DNA of 13,372 nucleotides from an uncultured Collinsella sp. (GTDB lineage: Bacteria > Actinomycetota > Coriobacteriia > Coriobacteriales > Coriobacteriaceae): positions 1 through 13,372 of the forward strand of contig CAJMBB010000049.1 in assembly GCA_905211615.1 (NCBI GenBank), written 5' to 3'. The notes beneath the pieces are model-generated. The model worked only from the letters and a program-made list of their open reading frames with translations. It was not told where the DNA came from and made no database searches. Shown piece by piece: positions 8,602 through 13,372 of the stretch. Each line of letters begins with the position of its first letter. Within the stretch, counting starts at the first letter, position 1. Position numbers and translations under genes: made by a program.

Positions 8602-9211
8602 TGTTTACGCTCCCTTCTGCTTTCTCGGACAGACCCTGGGCCACAGCCGCCACGTCGACGGCAGGGCCGTTCTCGATCGAACGCAGGCGCTTGGCCTCGT
8701 CGAGTTCGCGATCTGCCGCGCCGCCCATGACGGTGAGCGCCTTGGTGGGGCAAGCCGCCACACAGTGCGGACCCTCGGGGTCGAAGGCGCACAGGTCGCA
8801 CTTGACGGCACAGGTGTACTGGCCGGGCGCCCACGTAAGCAGGCTGCTCAGGGACTTAGGGTACGAAGGCGTCGGATCGCACATGCCTGCGACGCCGGCG
8901 ATAGACGTGCCGTCGGGATGGATGGCACCGAAGGGGCACGCGATGGCGCACAGCCTGCACCCGATGCACTCCTGCTCCTTGACGTGGATGCGGTCGCCAT
9001 CGTGCTCGATGGCATTCACCGGGCAGACCTCGGCGCAAGGGGCACCCTCGCAATGGTGGCAGGCAAGGGCGGCCGAAATACCGCCGGTCTTCACGAGCGC
9101 CAGGCGCGGCGTATCCTGAAGACCCTGCATCCGGTGGGCGTCGGCACAGGCGGACTGGCATGTTCCGCAGCCGATGCACCTCTCCGGGTTGATATCGATG
9201 AAGCGGTTCAT
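8594..9211 (-). CDS. hyfA: HyfA-like ferredoxin with four 4Fe-4S sites, electron carrier of the hydrogenlyase
   Basis: This 205-residue protein, the same length as E. coli HyfA, starts MNRF as HyfA does. It has four cysteine groups: C12/15/18/22, C51/54/59/63, C82/85/88/92 and C138/141/150/154, so four 4Fe-4S clusters are predicted. CHHCEGAPCAEVCPVNAI and CAVKCDLCAFDPEGP are typical of the HycB/HydN/HyfA family, which carries electrons between formate dehydrogenase and the hydrogenase arm in the cytoplasm. ATG at 9211 is preferred over the GTG two codons earlier because the GGAAG ribosome-binding site sits five bases before the ATG. It is the first gene of the hydrogenase block and lies 78 bp after fdhF, with a strong hairpin in that gap; it overlaps hyfB by 8 bp. 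Confidence 0.92.
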   Translation of the reverse strand: MNRFIDINPERCIGCGTCQSACADAHRMQGLQDTPRLALVKTGGISAALACHHCEGAPCAEVCPVNAIEHDGDRIHVKEQECIGCRLCAIACPFGAIHPDGTSIAGVAGMCDPTPSYPKSLSSLLTWAPGQYTCAVKCDLCAFDPEGPHCVAACPTKALTVMGGAADRELDEAKRLRSIENGPAVDVAAVAQGLSEKAEGSVNNG

Positions 9212-9233
9212 CCCCACTTCCTTTCAAAATAAC

Positions 9234-9268
9234 GGGCCGGGCTCCCGAACGTACGGGACGCCCGGCCC
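9234..9268 (-). terminator. Strong GC hairpin between fdhF and hyfA, possible partial terminator or mRNA-stability element
   Basis: A nine-base-pair perfect stem (9234-9242 with 9260-9268, GGGCCGGGC/GCCCGGCCC) continues into a second four-pair stem (9244-9247 with 9254-9257) around a six-base loop; one or two unpaired bases sit between. On the transcribed minus strand it is followed by GTTATTTTG (9233-9225), a weak T-tract. The hairpin is therefore terminator-like but not a classical terminator, since the hyf genes downstream have no obvious promoter of their own. Partial termination, or a processing/stability boundary giving more fdhF than membrane-subunit message, is inference. Confidence 0.55.
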
Positions 9269-9289
9269 AAAAAGCCAACGAGAACGGGA

Positions 9290-11512
9290 CTACACGATTT
9301 GATTCACGTGTGCCTCGTCGTCGAACTTGGCGGCGCCGGGCTCAACATCCTGGGGAGCGGCAGCGTCCACCAGAGCCTGCTTGAGCTCGGTGTACTGACG
9401 CTCCACCTCGCCCTCGGCCCACACCTGGTCGGCGATGGCGTCGACCTGGCAGGCAGAGAACTTGTCCTCGGGCGTGTGCGAGACCGGGTCGACCTTGTGC
9501 ATGGTCAGCTCGTTGCACTTGCCGATCCACCACTGGTAGGTCATGTAGACCGTGCCCTTGTTGATACGGTCGGACACGTCCGCGCGGCTGTAAACCTGGC
9601 CGCGGCGGGAGTGGATGCTCACGATGTCGCCGTTCTTGATGCCGCGGGCCTTCGCGTCCGCGGGATTCATGCGAACGAAGCCGGGCTCGTCGGCAAGCAG
9701 TGCCAGCGTCTTGCAGTTGCCGGTCATAGAACGGCAGCTGTAGTGGCCGACCTCGCGGACGGTGCAAAGGATGAGCGGGTACTCATCGTCGGGAAGCTCG
9801 GAGGGCGCCTCCCAGTCGTGCGCCATCAGGTTGGCACGGCCGTCCTTGGTAGTGAACTTGCCGCCCGCGAACATGTCGGGGGTGCCATGGTCGTTCACAT
9901 CGGAGCTCTTGACAGGCCACTGAGCGTAGCCGCCCTCGGGAGCCATCTTCTCGTAGGTCGCGCCCACAAAGTTGGGGCACAGGCTAATGCACTCGTTCCA
10001 GATCTGCTCGGTGTTGTCGTAGTGCATGGGATAGCCCATGCGTGTGGACAGGTCGGCAAAGATCTCCCAGTCGTGACGGCACTCGCCCTTGGGCGGAACA
10101 GCCGCGTCAAAGTGCTGGAAGCTACGGTCGGATGCGGTAAAGACACCCTCGTGCTCGCCCCAAGAGGTAGCGGGCAGGATGACGTCGGCGAGCATGGTCG
10201 TCTGCGTCATAAAGATGTCCTGGCAAATGAACAGATCCAGCTCGGAGAGCGTCTTGCGCATACCGGCCGAATCGGGCTCGGTCTGCACCGGGTCCTCGCC
10301 GTAGTTGTAGAAGCAGTGCACCTTGCCCTCGTCGACCAGGTGGCCCAGGTCGGTGAGCTTGTAACCCTCCTCGAGCGGGAGCTTTTCCTCGGGTACGCCC
10401 CAAGCCTTGGCAAACTTGGCACGCACTGCCGGGTCGGTGACCTTCTGGTAGCCAGGGTACAGGTTAGGCAGCATGCCCATATCGCAGGAGCCCTGGACGT
10501 TGTTCTGACCACGCACGGGCGCGAGGCCGGAATTGGGTTTGCCGATCTGGCCGGCAACGCAGGCGATGGAGGCGATGGTGTGCACCGTCTTCAGGTTCTG
10601 CTTCTGCTGGCATACGCCCATACCCCAGCCAATGATGGCAGAGGGCTTCGCCGTGGCGTACATCTCGGCAGCTTGGTGGATCAGCGCGGGCTCGACACCC
10701 GTGATGTCCTGTACGGATTCGGGAGTGTAGTTCTTGATGGTCTCCCACCACTCGTCAAAGCCGTTCGTGTGCTCGGCGACGAATTCCTTGTCGTAGAGGC
10801 CATCGTTGACCAAGCAGTTGGCAAAGGCGTTGAGGAACGCGACGTTGCAACCGTTCTTGATCGGAAGGTAGAGATCGGCGATACGCGCGGTTTCGATATG
10901 GCGCGGATCGGCGACGATGATCTTGCAACCCTTTTCTTTGGCTCGCACGATACGCCTTGCGACGATGGGGTGCGAATCGGCAGGGTTATAGCCGAAGAGG
11001 AAAATGCAGCCCGCATCCTCCATACCGGGGATGGAGCATGACATGCAACCTGAACCAACCGTGTCCATCAGACCGAGGACAGTAGGGCCGTGTCAAGTAC
11101 GGGCGCAGTTGTCCACGCTGTGGGTGCCGATGCACGCACGCGTAAACTTCTGCATGACGTAGTTCGCCTCATTGCCGCCGCCTCGCGAAGAGCCGGTGGT
11201 CATGACAGCGTTAGGACCATATTCGTCAATTATGGCCTGCATCTTAGATGCGGTGAAATCCAGTGCCTCGTCCCAGCTTACGCGCTCAAGATCCGCGCCC
11301 TTGGTGCGGCGGATCATCGGGTGCAGTACGCGAGGAGTCAAGATCTTGGTGTCGTTGATGAAGTCGTAGCCGCTCATGCCCTTAAGGCACAGCTCGCCCT
11401 GATTGGTGATGCCGTTGAGCGGTTCGGTACCCACGACCTGGCCGTTTTGGACCAAGAGGTTAAACTGGCAACCGGCACCGCAGTACGGGCAAATCACTTT
11501 ATGCTTCTCCAT
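9290..11512 (-). CDS. fdhF: Selenocysteine-containing formate dehydrogenase H (FdhF), read through an in-frame TGA
   Basis: Formate dehydrogenase H oxidises formate to CO2 at a Mo (or W) bis-pyranopterin site and feeds electrons to the hydrogenlyase ferredoxins. The frame has one TGA at 11095-11093; reading it as selenocysteine gives a 740-residue protein (E. coli FdhF 715) with Sec at residue 140, the E. coli position, in CART-U-HGPTVLGL. The next residue H141 and an arginine in PVRGQNNVQG (about R334) match the known active site. The N-terminal cluster cysteines C8, C11, C15 and C42, and K44, are also at E. coli positions. PADSHPIVA, SWGEHEGVF and REVGHYSCRSMTGNC are further family motifs. 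ATG at 11512 is chosen for MEKHKVICPYC and the GGAGGG just before it; an in-frame start 17 codons upstream adds no family sequence. The stop is TAG at 9292-9290. No signal peptide, so it is cytoplasmic. Confidence 0.96.
11055..11086 (-). promoter_or_regulatory. SECIS-like hairpin directing selenocysteine insertion in fdhF
   Basis: In the mRNA the hairpin begins 6 bases after the UGA. The upper stem is UGUCC (11081-11077) with GGACA (11066-11062), then UC (11076-11075) with GA (11069-11068), leaving one bulged U (11067) and an apical loop GGUCU (11074-11070). A lower stem pairs CCUAC (11086-11082) with GUUGG (11059-11055) with one U-U mismatch. The GGUCUG loop lies at the same distance from the UGA as in the E. 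coli fdhF SECIS, where the loop GU and a bulged U are needed for SelB binding; here the bulge sits on the 3' side rather than the 5' side. Confidence 0.8.
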
Positions 11513-11535
11513 GACACCCTCCTTCCTTTCTCTGC

Positions 11536-11551
11536 TACCGAATACTCGGTA
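11536..11551 (-). other. Small hairpin in the leader of fdhF
   Basis: A perfect six-base-pair stem, TACCGA (11536-11541) with TCGGTA (11546-11551), closes a four-base loop in the 74-bp gap between the first ferredoxin gene and fdhF. It lies just upstream of the purine-rich ribosome-binding region (AAGGAAGGAGGG) without covering it. No T-tract follows, so it is not a terminator; a role in mRNA processing or translation would be guesswork. Confidence 0.4.
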
Positions 11552-11586
11552 CTTATTTGACAATCATTGGGCCTGTCGCCCGACGC

Positions 11587-12105
11587 TTACGCCTCGTTTT
11601 CGATGGTGGCGCGGGCACGCTCGGCAGTCAGTTCTGCCAGACGCTCCTCGTCCACCAGGGTGAGGCCCTTGGTCGGACACGCCTCGGCACACGCCGGACC
11701 GCCGGGACGGTCCACGCACAGGTCGCACTTGAGCACGAAGCTCTTAGTCTGCGAACCCACGCGAACGTCACCCATCAAGACGGGGACCTGCGTGGTCGCC
11801 ACGCTCACGGCACCAAAGGGGCAGGCCATGACGCAGCTCTTGCAGCCGATGCAGTTGTCCTCGTTGACGCCGATGCGATGGTTCTTTGGATCAAAGAACA
11901 AGGCGCCCGTAGGACAGGCCTTCGCGCACGGAGCGTCCTCGCAGTGGTGACATGCCACCGGCGCGGAGATCTCGTAGGTGCGCGTTACGCGCAAGCGAGG
12001 TGCGGCGATGTTGCCGGGAATATCGTGTGCCTCGATGCACGCCGCCATACAGGTTTGGCACCCAATGCAGCGTGAGGAATCGGCCACGACTCGTTTATTG
12101 CCCAT
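11587..12105 (-). CDS. hydN: HydN/HycB-like ferredoxin with four 4Fe-4S sites, partner of formate dehydrogenase H
   Basis: This 172-residue protein (E. coli HydN is about 175) has four cysteine groups, C13/16/19/23, C52/55/60/64, C85/88/91/95 and C127/130/139/143, giving four predicted 4Fe-4S clusters. The order CIGCQTCMAAC, CHHCEDAPC, CIGCKSCVMAC, CDLCVDRPGG is typical of the HydN/HycB family, which passes electrons from FdhF. It is the first gene of the operon and is followed 74 bp later by fdhF, matching the hydN-fdhF linkage seen elsewhere. ATG at 12105 is chosen because MGNKRVVADSSRCIGC matches the family N-terminus and AGGAGG lies about 11 bases upstream, slightly far. The frame stays open to a GTG at 12213, also preceded by GGAGG, but the added 36 residues are low in family features and overlap the structured leader. 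HycB-like function rather than HydN cannot be excluded. Confidence 0.9.
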   Translation of the reverse strand: MGNKRVVADSSRCIGCQTCMAACIEAHDIPGNIAAPRLRVTRTYEISAPVACHHCEDAPCAKACPTGALFFDPKNHRIGVNEDNCIGCKSCVMACPFGAVSVATTQVPVLMGDVRVGSQTKSFVLKCDLCVDRPGGPACAEACPTKGLTLVDEERLAELTAERARATIENEA

Positions 12106-12129
12106 GTTGTTCACTCCCTCCTGAATCCC

Positions 12130-12184
12130 ATGCCGGAGAGACCCTGCCGACGTTGCCCCGGACCGCCCGTGGTCCGGCATCGGC
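12130..12184 (-). promoter_or_regulatory. Structured 5' leader with mutually exclusive hairpins before the first operon gene
   Basis: On the minus strand CCGGACC (12177-12171) and GGTCCGG (12164-12158) form a perfect seven-pair hairpin with a six-base loop. The same upstream arm is also part of ATGCCGGA (12180-12173), which can instead pair over eight bases with TCCGGCAT (12137-12130). GCCGA just upstream can pair with TCGGC in the same leader to enclose the first hairpin. The two folds cannot coexist, and the downstream arm ends about ten bases before the AGGAGGG ribosome-binding site. This is the layout of an attenuator or riboswitch; a molybdenum/tungsten cofactor element is an obvious idea for this operon, but I cannot confirm any known riboswitch consensus by eye. 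There is no U-tract. Confidence 0.4.
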
Positions 12185-12257
12185 GTATCGAGTGCATGCG
12201 GCGAAACAGGCACTTCGATAGAATTCCTCCAACGATATACAGGTTAAATATACGCAG

Positions 12258-12314
12258 TTGCAGGGGGCAAACTTGAGCATAGGCCCTGCAATACGGGTGT
12301 ATTGCAGGGGTTTT
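12258..12314. repeat. Palindrome with an extra repeat arm between the two divergent operons (possible operator, or terminator on plus strand)
   Basis: An 11-base perfect inverted repeat (12284-12294 with 12299-12309, CCCTGCAATAC and its complement) has only GGGT between the arms. A third arm, TTGCAGGGG at 12258-12266, repeats 12302-12310 at 44 bp distance, so the middle arm can pair with either side. On the plus strand the hairpin is followed by GTTTTA, resembling an intrinsic terminator, but no plus-strand gene precedes it. The alternative is a binding site for a dimeric regulator of the hydrogenlyase operon, whose first start codon is about 180 bp away. Confidence 0.55.
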
Positions 12315-12354
12315 AGCAGGTTGGAATTATTCTCTAGAAGCTATAAAGGTGAGT

Positions 12355-12411
12355 GTATTACATGCGTACAACCAGGGGAGATTTCACGCTCGTTTATAAA
12401 GGATGTAATAC
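12355..12411. repeat. Nine-base inverted repeat GTATTACAT / ATGTAATAC
   Basis: GTATTACAT at 12355-12363 is exactly complementary to ATGTAATAC at 12403-12411, with 39 bp between. The arms resemble the TGCAATAC/GTATTGCA arms of the palindrome at 12284-12309 (consensus TGYAATAC), and similar TGCAATAA (12445-12452) and ATATTGCA (12505-12512) also occur. The octamer TATAAAGG also appears twice, at 12342 and 12395. A family of half-sites for one DNA-binding protein is possible; some AT-rich matches could be chance. Confidence 0.4.
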
Positions 12412-12522
12412 GTTTGATATATATTTCGCGCTCATTAACTTGAGTGCAATAAAGCAGTGGTTATAACATTGGCTATTATTAGCTAATGCTGTATTTGCCC
12501 ATTCATATTGCACGCTCATTAA
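12382..12522 (+). repeat. Direct repeats TTTCrCGCTCrTTwA in the toxin-antitoxin promoter region
   Basis: Three copies are seen: 12382-12396 (TTTCACGCTCGTTTA), 12424-12438 (TTTCGCGCTCATTAA) and 12508-12522 (TTGCACGCTCATTAA). The cores are 42 and 84 bp apart, exactly one and two units of 42 bp, or four and eight helical turns. The first two copies also share a downstream TGyAATA box at 21-22 bp, so the repeat unit is about 30 bp. The third copy runs directly into the antitoxin ribosome-binding site. Position suggests autoregulatory operators of the toxin-antitoxin pair; this is inference. Confidence 0.5.
12440..12467 (+). promoter_or_regulatory. Candidate sigma-70-type promoter for the toxin-antitoxin operon
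   Basis: TTGAGT (12440-12445) and TATAAC (12462-12467) are separated by 16 bp, resembling -35 and -10 boxes, and would start transcription near 12474, about 60 bp before the antitoxin ATG. The -35 box overlaps the second direct-repeat unit, and the third copy lies downstream of the predicted start, so a repressor on these repeats could block it. The -35 match is only partial. Confidence 0.4.
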
Positions 12523-12533
12523 GGGGGCCAGTG

Positions 12534-12857
12534 ATGTCATCGACTCAAAAAAGAGCCATCCTGCAGGTGCGCATTCGCGAGGAAGACAAGCAGCATGCCG
12601 AGCGTCTCTACGACGCCATGGGCACATCGCTCGCCGAGGCTGTCCGTTTATTTGTCGCGCAAAGCATTTTGATGCGCAAGCTCCCCTTTCAGCGGGTCGC
12701 CGTGCGCTCAAAGGACGGCACCGCCGCCTATGGATCGCTCAAAGCATATGGTGACCCCAATCGCCGCGCCGAGGAGCGCAATGCCTGGATTGAATACCTT
12801 GCCACAGAAAGCGACGATTCGATTTTGGGTCCCGAGGAAGTAGATATCCATGAGTAG
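12534..12857 (+). CDS. RelB/DinJ-family-like antitoxin
   Basis: A 107-residue protein with an N-terminal strand AILQVRIREED (residues 8-18) and the RelB/DinJ-type helical segment MGTSLAEAVRLFVAQSILMR followed by KLPF, about residues 29-52, as in DinJ-like ribbon-helix-helix antitoxins that bind their own promoter as dimers. The C-terminal half (about 53-107) is charged, ends in an acidic stretch (ESDDSILGPEEVDIHE) and would be the part that wraps the toxin. ATG at 12534 is chosen because AAGGGGG lies six to eight bases upstream; an in-frame ATG 16 codons earlier has no ribosome-binding site. It overlaps the next gene by 8 bp. Antitoxins of this family usually pair with RelE/YafQ toxins; here the partner is a PIN-domain protein. 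The gene is preceded by AT-rich repeat-bearing DNA unlike the operon to the left. Confidence 0.75.
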   Translation: MSSTQKRAILQVRIREEDKQHAERLYDAMGTSLAEAVRLFVAQSILMRKLPFQRVAVRSKDGTAAYGSLKAYGDPNRRAEERNAWIEYLATESDDSILGPEEVDIHE

Positions 12858-13326
12858 CACCATCATCGACGAGACCGTCATCCTACGCTACCTGCTTGAC
12901 GACGACGAAGTTCTGTCACCGCGCGCCGCCAAGGTCATCGCCACGCGCACCGCTCGCGTCTACCCCGAAATCATCACGCGCGTCGTGGTCACGCTGCGCG
13001 ACGTCTATAAGGTTCCCCGCGTTGAGATTGCTGCGGCCATGAAAAGGTTGCTCGATGACGTCATGGTCGACGAGCCCACCGTTGTCGCCCTTGCCGTCAA
13101 ACTCTTTGGCAAGACCCATATGGACTTTTCCGACTGCCTCCTCGCAGCCCGAACCGCCATCTACAACGATGATGTCGTGAGCTTTGGCAAGCCCATCATC
13201 CAAGGCATGATCGATTACCGCCGCAAACGCCAAACCGCCGCCGAAACCCGCGACCGCGCCGCCGAAGCCCGAAGTCACAGCACCGACTCCACCATCGACA
13301 AGCTCCGCCACCGCCCCCGCAGCTAA
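12850..13326 (+). CDS. PIN-domain protein, VapC-like toxin partner with altered active-site residues
   Basis: This 158-residue protein has a PIN-domain fold pattern: IIDETVILRYLLDDDEVLSPRAA at the N-terminus with D7, a central YPEIITRVVVTLRDVYKVPR (38-57), and MDFSDCLLAARTA (91-103) with D92 and D95. VapC-type PIN toxins are Mg-dependent RNases with about four acidic residues. By alignment with the common form EVIAEVVYVL..VYKVPR, the usual catalytic glutamate is R44 here, although E40 is close; the last acid, normally in TFDK, is G113 in SFGKP. Metal binding may thus be weakened or rearranged. Residues about 123-158 are an Arg/Ala-rich tail beyond the PIN domain. The ATG lies inside the antitoxin's last codons (8-bp overlap), as in coupled toxin-antitoxin operons. 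Activity cannot be judged from sequence. Confidence 0.75.
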   Translation: MSSTIIDETVILRYLLDDDEVLSPRAAKVIATRTARVYPEIITRVVVTLRDVYKVPRVEIAAAMKRLLDDVMVDEPTVVALAVKLFGKTHMDFSDCLLAARTAIYNDDVVSFGKPIIQGMIDYRRKRQTAAETRDRAAEARSHSTDSTIDKLRHRPRS

Positions 13327-13372
13327 CCCCATCCCCTCCTAAGTTGCGGTGAAATACGGACTGATTTATGCC
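13327..13372. other. Unassigned right edge after the PIN gene
   Basis: The 46 bases after the PIN-domain stop codon contain no hairpin with a T-tract and no start with a convincing ribosome-binding site. The stretch from about 13341 (AAGTTGCGGTGAAATACGG) is less GC-rich than the gene before it and may belong to the next unit. I see nothing nameable. Confidence 0.4.

Noticed and set aside
35..11041. Very long plus-strand open frames opposite nearly every operon gene (for example 35-1711, 1929-3491, 4156-5622, 6781-8421, 9299-11041).
   Set aside because: They mirror real minus-strand genes, have His/Arg/Glu/Asp-rich composition without any domain, and lack convincing ribosome-binding sites. 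They arise from GC-rich codon bias on the opposite strand.
11093..11095. fdhF as a pseudogene or two separate genes split by a stop codon.
   Set aside because: The stop is TGA, sits exactly at the Sec140 position, the frame is unchanged on both sides, and a SECIS-like hairpin follows.
11513..11563. Upstream start for fdhF at 11563 (17 extra residues).
   Set aside because: The extra residues have no family match and the GGAGGG ribosome-binding site is placed for the ATG at 11512, which gives the E. coli cysteine numbering.
12106..12213. Longer form of the first ferredoxin starting from GTG at 12213.
   Set aside because: A GGAGG does precede it, but the 36 added residues have no family counterpart and their sequence is better explained as a structured leader. 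Not fully excluded.
12246..12268. Minus-strand promoter for the hydrogenlyase operon with -10 TATATT.
   Set aside because: The -10 is reasonable but no acceptable -35 lies 16-18 bp upstream, so I do not call a promoter; the true start may need another sigma factor or an activator.
12414..12427. FNR/CRP-type box, TTGAT-ATAT-ATTTC.
   Set aside because: Only the left half matches; the right half lacks ATCAA. One half-site in AT-rich DNA is weak evidence.
12382..12522. CRISPR-like array.
   Set aside because: Only three imperfect short repeats with unequal spacing, and no cas genes nearby.
12916..13332. Minus-strand open frame opposite the PIN gene, preceded by AGGAGG.
   Set aside because: The AGGAGG is only two bases from the ATG, the product is Gly/Ala/Val low-complexity, and it is fully antisense to a recognisable PIN domain.

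Overview
The window is GC-rich (the AT-rich stretch around 12.23-12.53 kb is the exception) and is dominated by one long minus-strand operon for a formate hydrogenlyase of the Hyf/FHL-2 type. It runs from a ferredoxin gene near 12.1 kb down to the left edge, where it is cut off. Gene content, GC-rich coding sequence and the RelB/PIN toxin-antitoxin pair beside it fit an anaerobic, fermentative gut actinobacterium of the Coriobacteriia, Collinsella-like. That assignment is inference from gene content, since the window holds no rRNA or other phylogenetic marker.

Operon, in transcription order (right to left): a four-cluster ferredoxin (hydN-like, 12105-11587); selenocysteine formate dehydrogenase H (fdhF, 11512-9290), read through an in-frame TGA at 11095-11093 that is followed by a SECIS-like hairpin; a strong hairpin in the fdhF-hyfA gap; a second four-cluster ferredoxin (hyfA, 9211-8594); three NuoL/M/N-like antiporter-type membrane subunits (hyfB, hyfD, hyfF) with the NuoH-like hyfC and NuoK-like hyfE; the [NiFe] hydrogenase large subunit hyfG (1930-158); and the first 52 codons of hyfH (156 to 1). 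From hyfA onward the genes are 17 nt apart or less, or overlap. The expected small subunit (hyfI) and maturation genes lie beyond the left edge. Together the products would oxidise formate to CO2 in the cytoplasm, pass electrons along an iron-sulphur chain to the Ni-Fe site, reduce protons to H2, and possibly move ions through the HyfB/D/F membrane arm.

The intergenic region 12106-12533 (428 bp) separates the operon from a divergent plus-strand toxin-antitoxin pair. It holds a GC-rich leader with mutually exclusive hairpins just before the first ferredoxin gene, a near-perfect palindrome at 12284-12309 with a third related arm at 12258-12266, an inverted repeat (12355-12363/12403-12411), and a direct-repeat family spaced 42 and 84 bp that reaches the antitoxin ribosome-binding site. 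The pair is a RelB/DinJ-type antitoxin (12534-12857) overlapping a PIN-domain protein (12850-13326). The PIN protein appears to have lost two of the usual acidic active-site residues. The last 46 bp hold nothing I can name.
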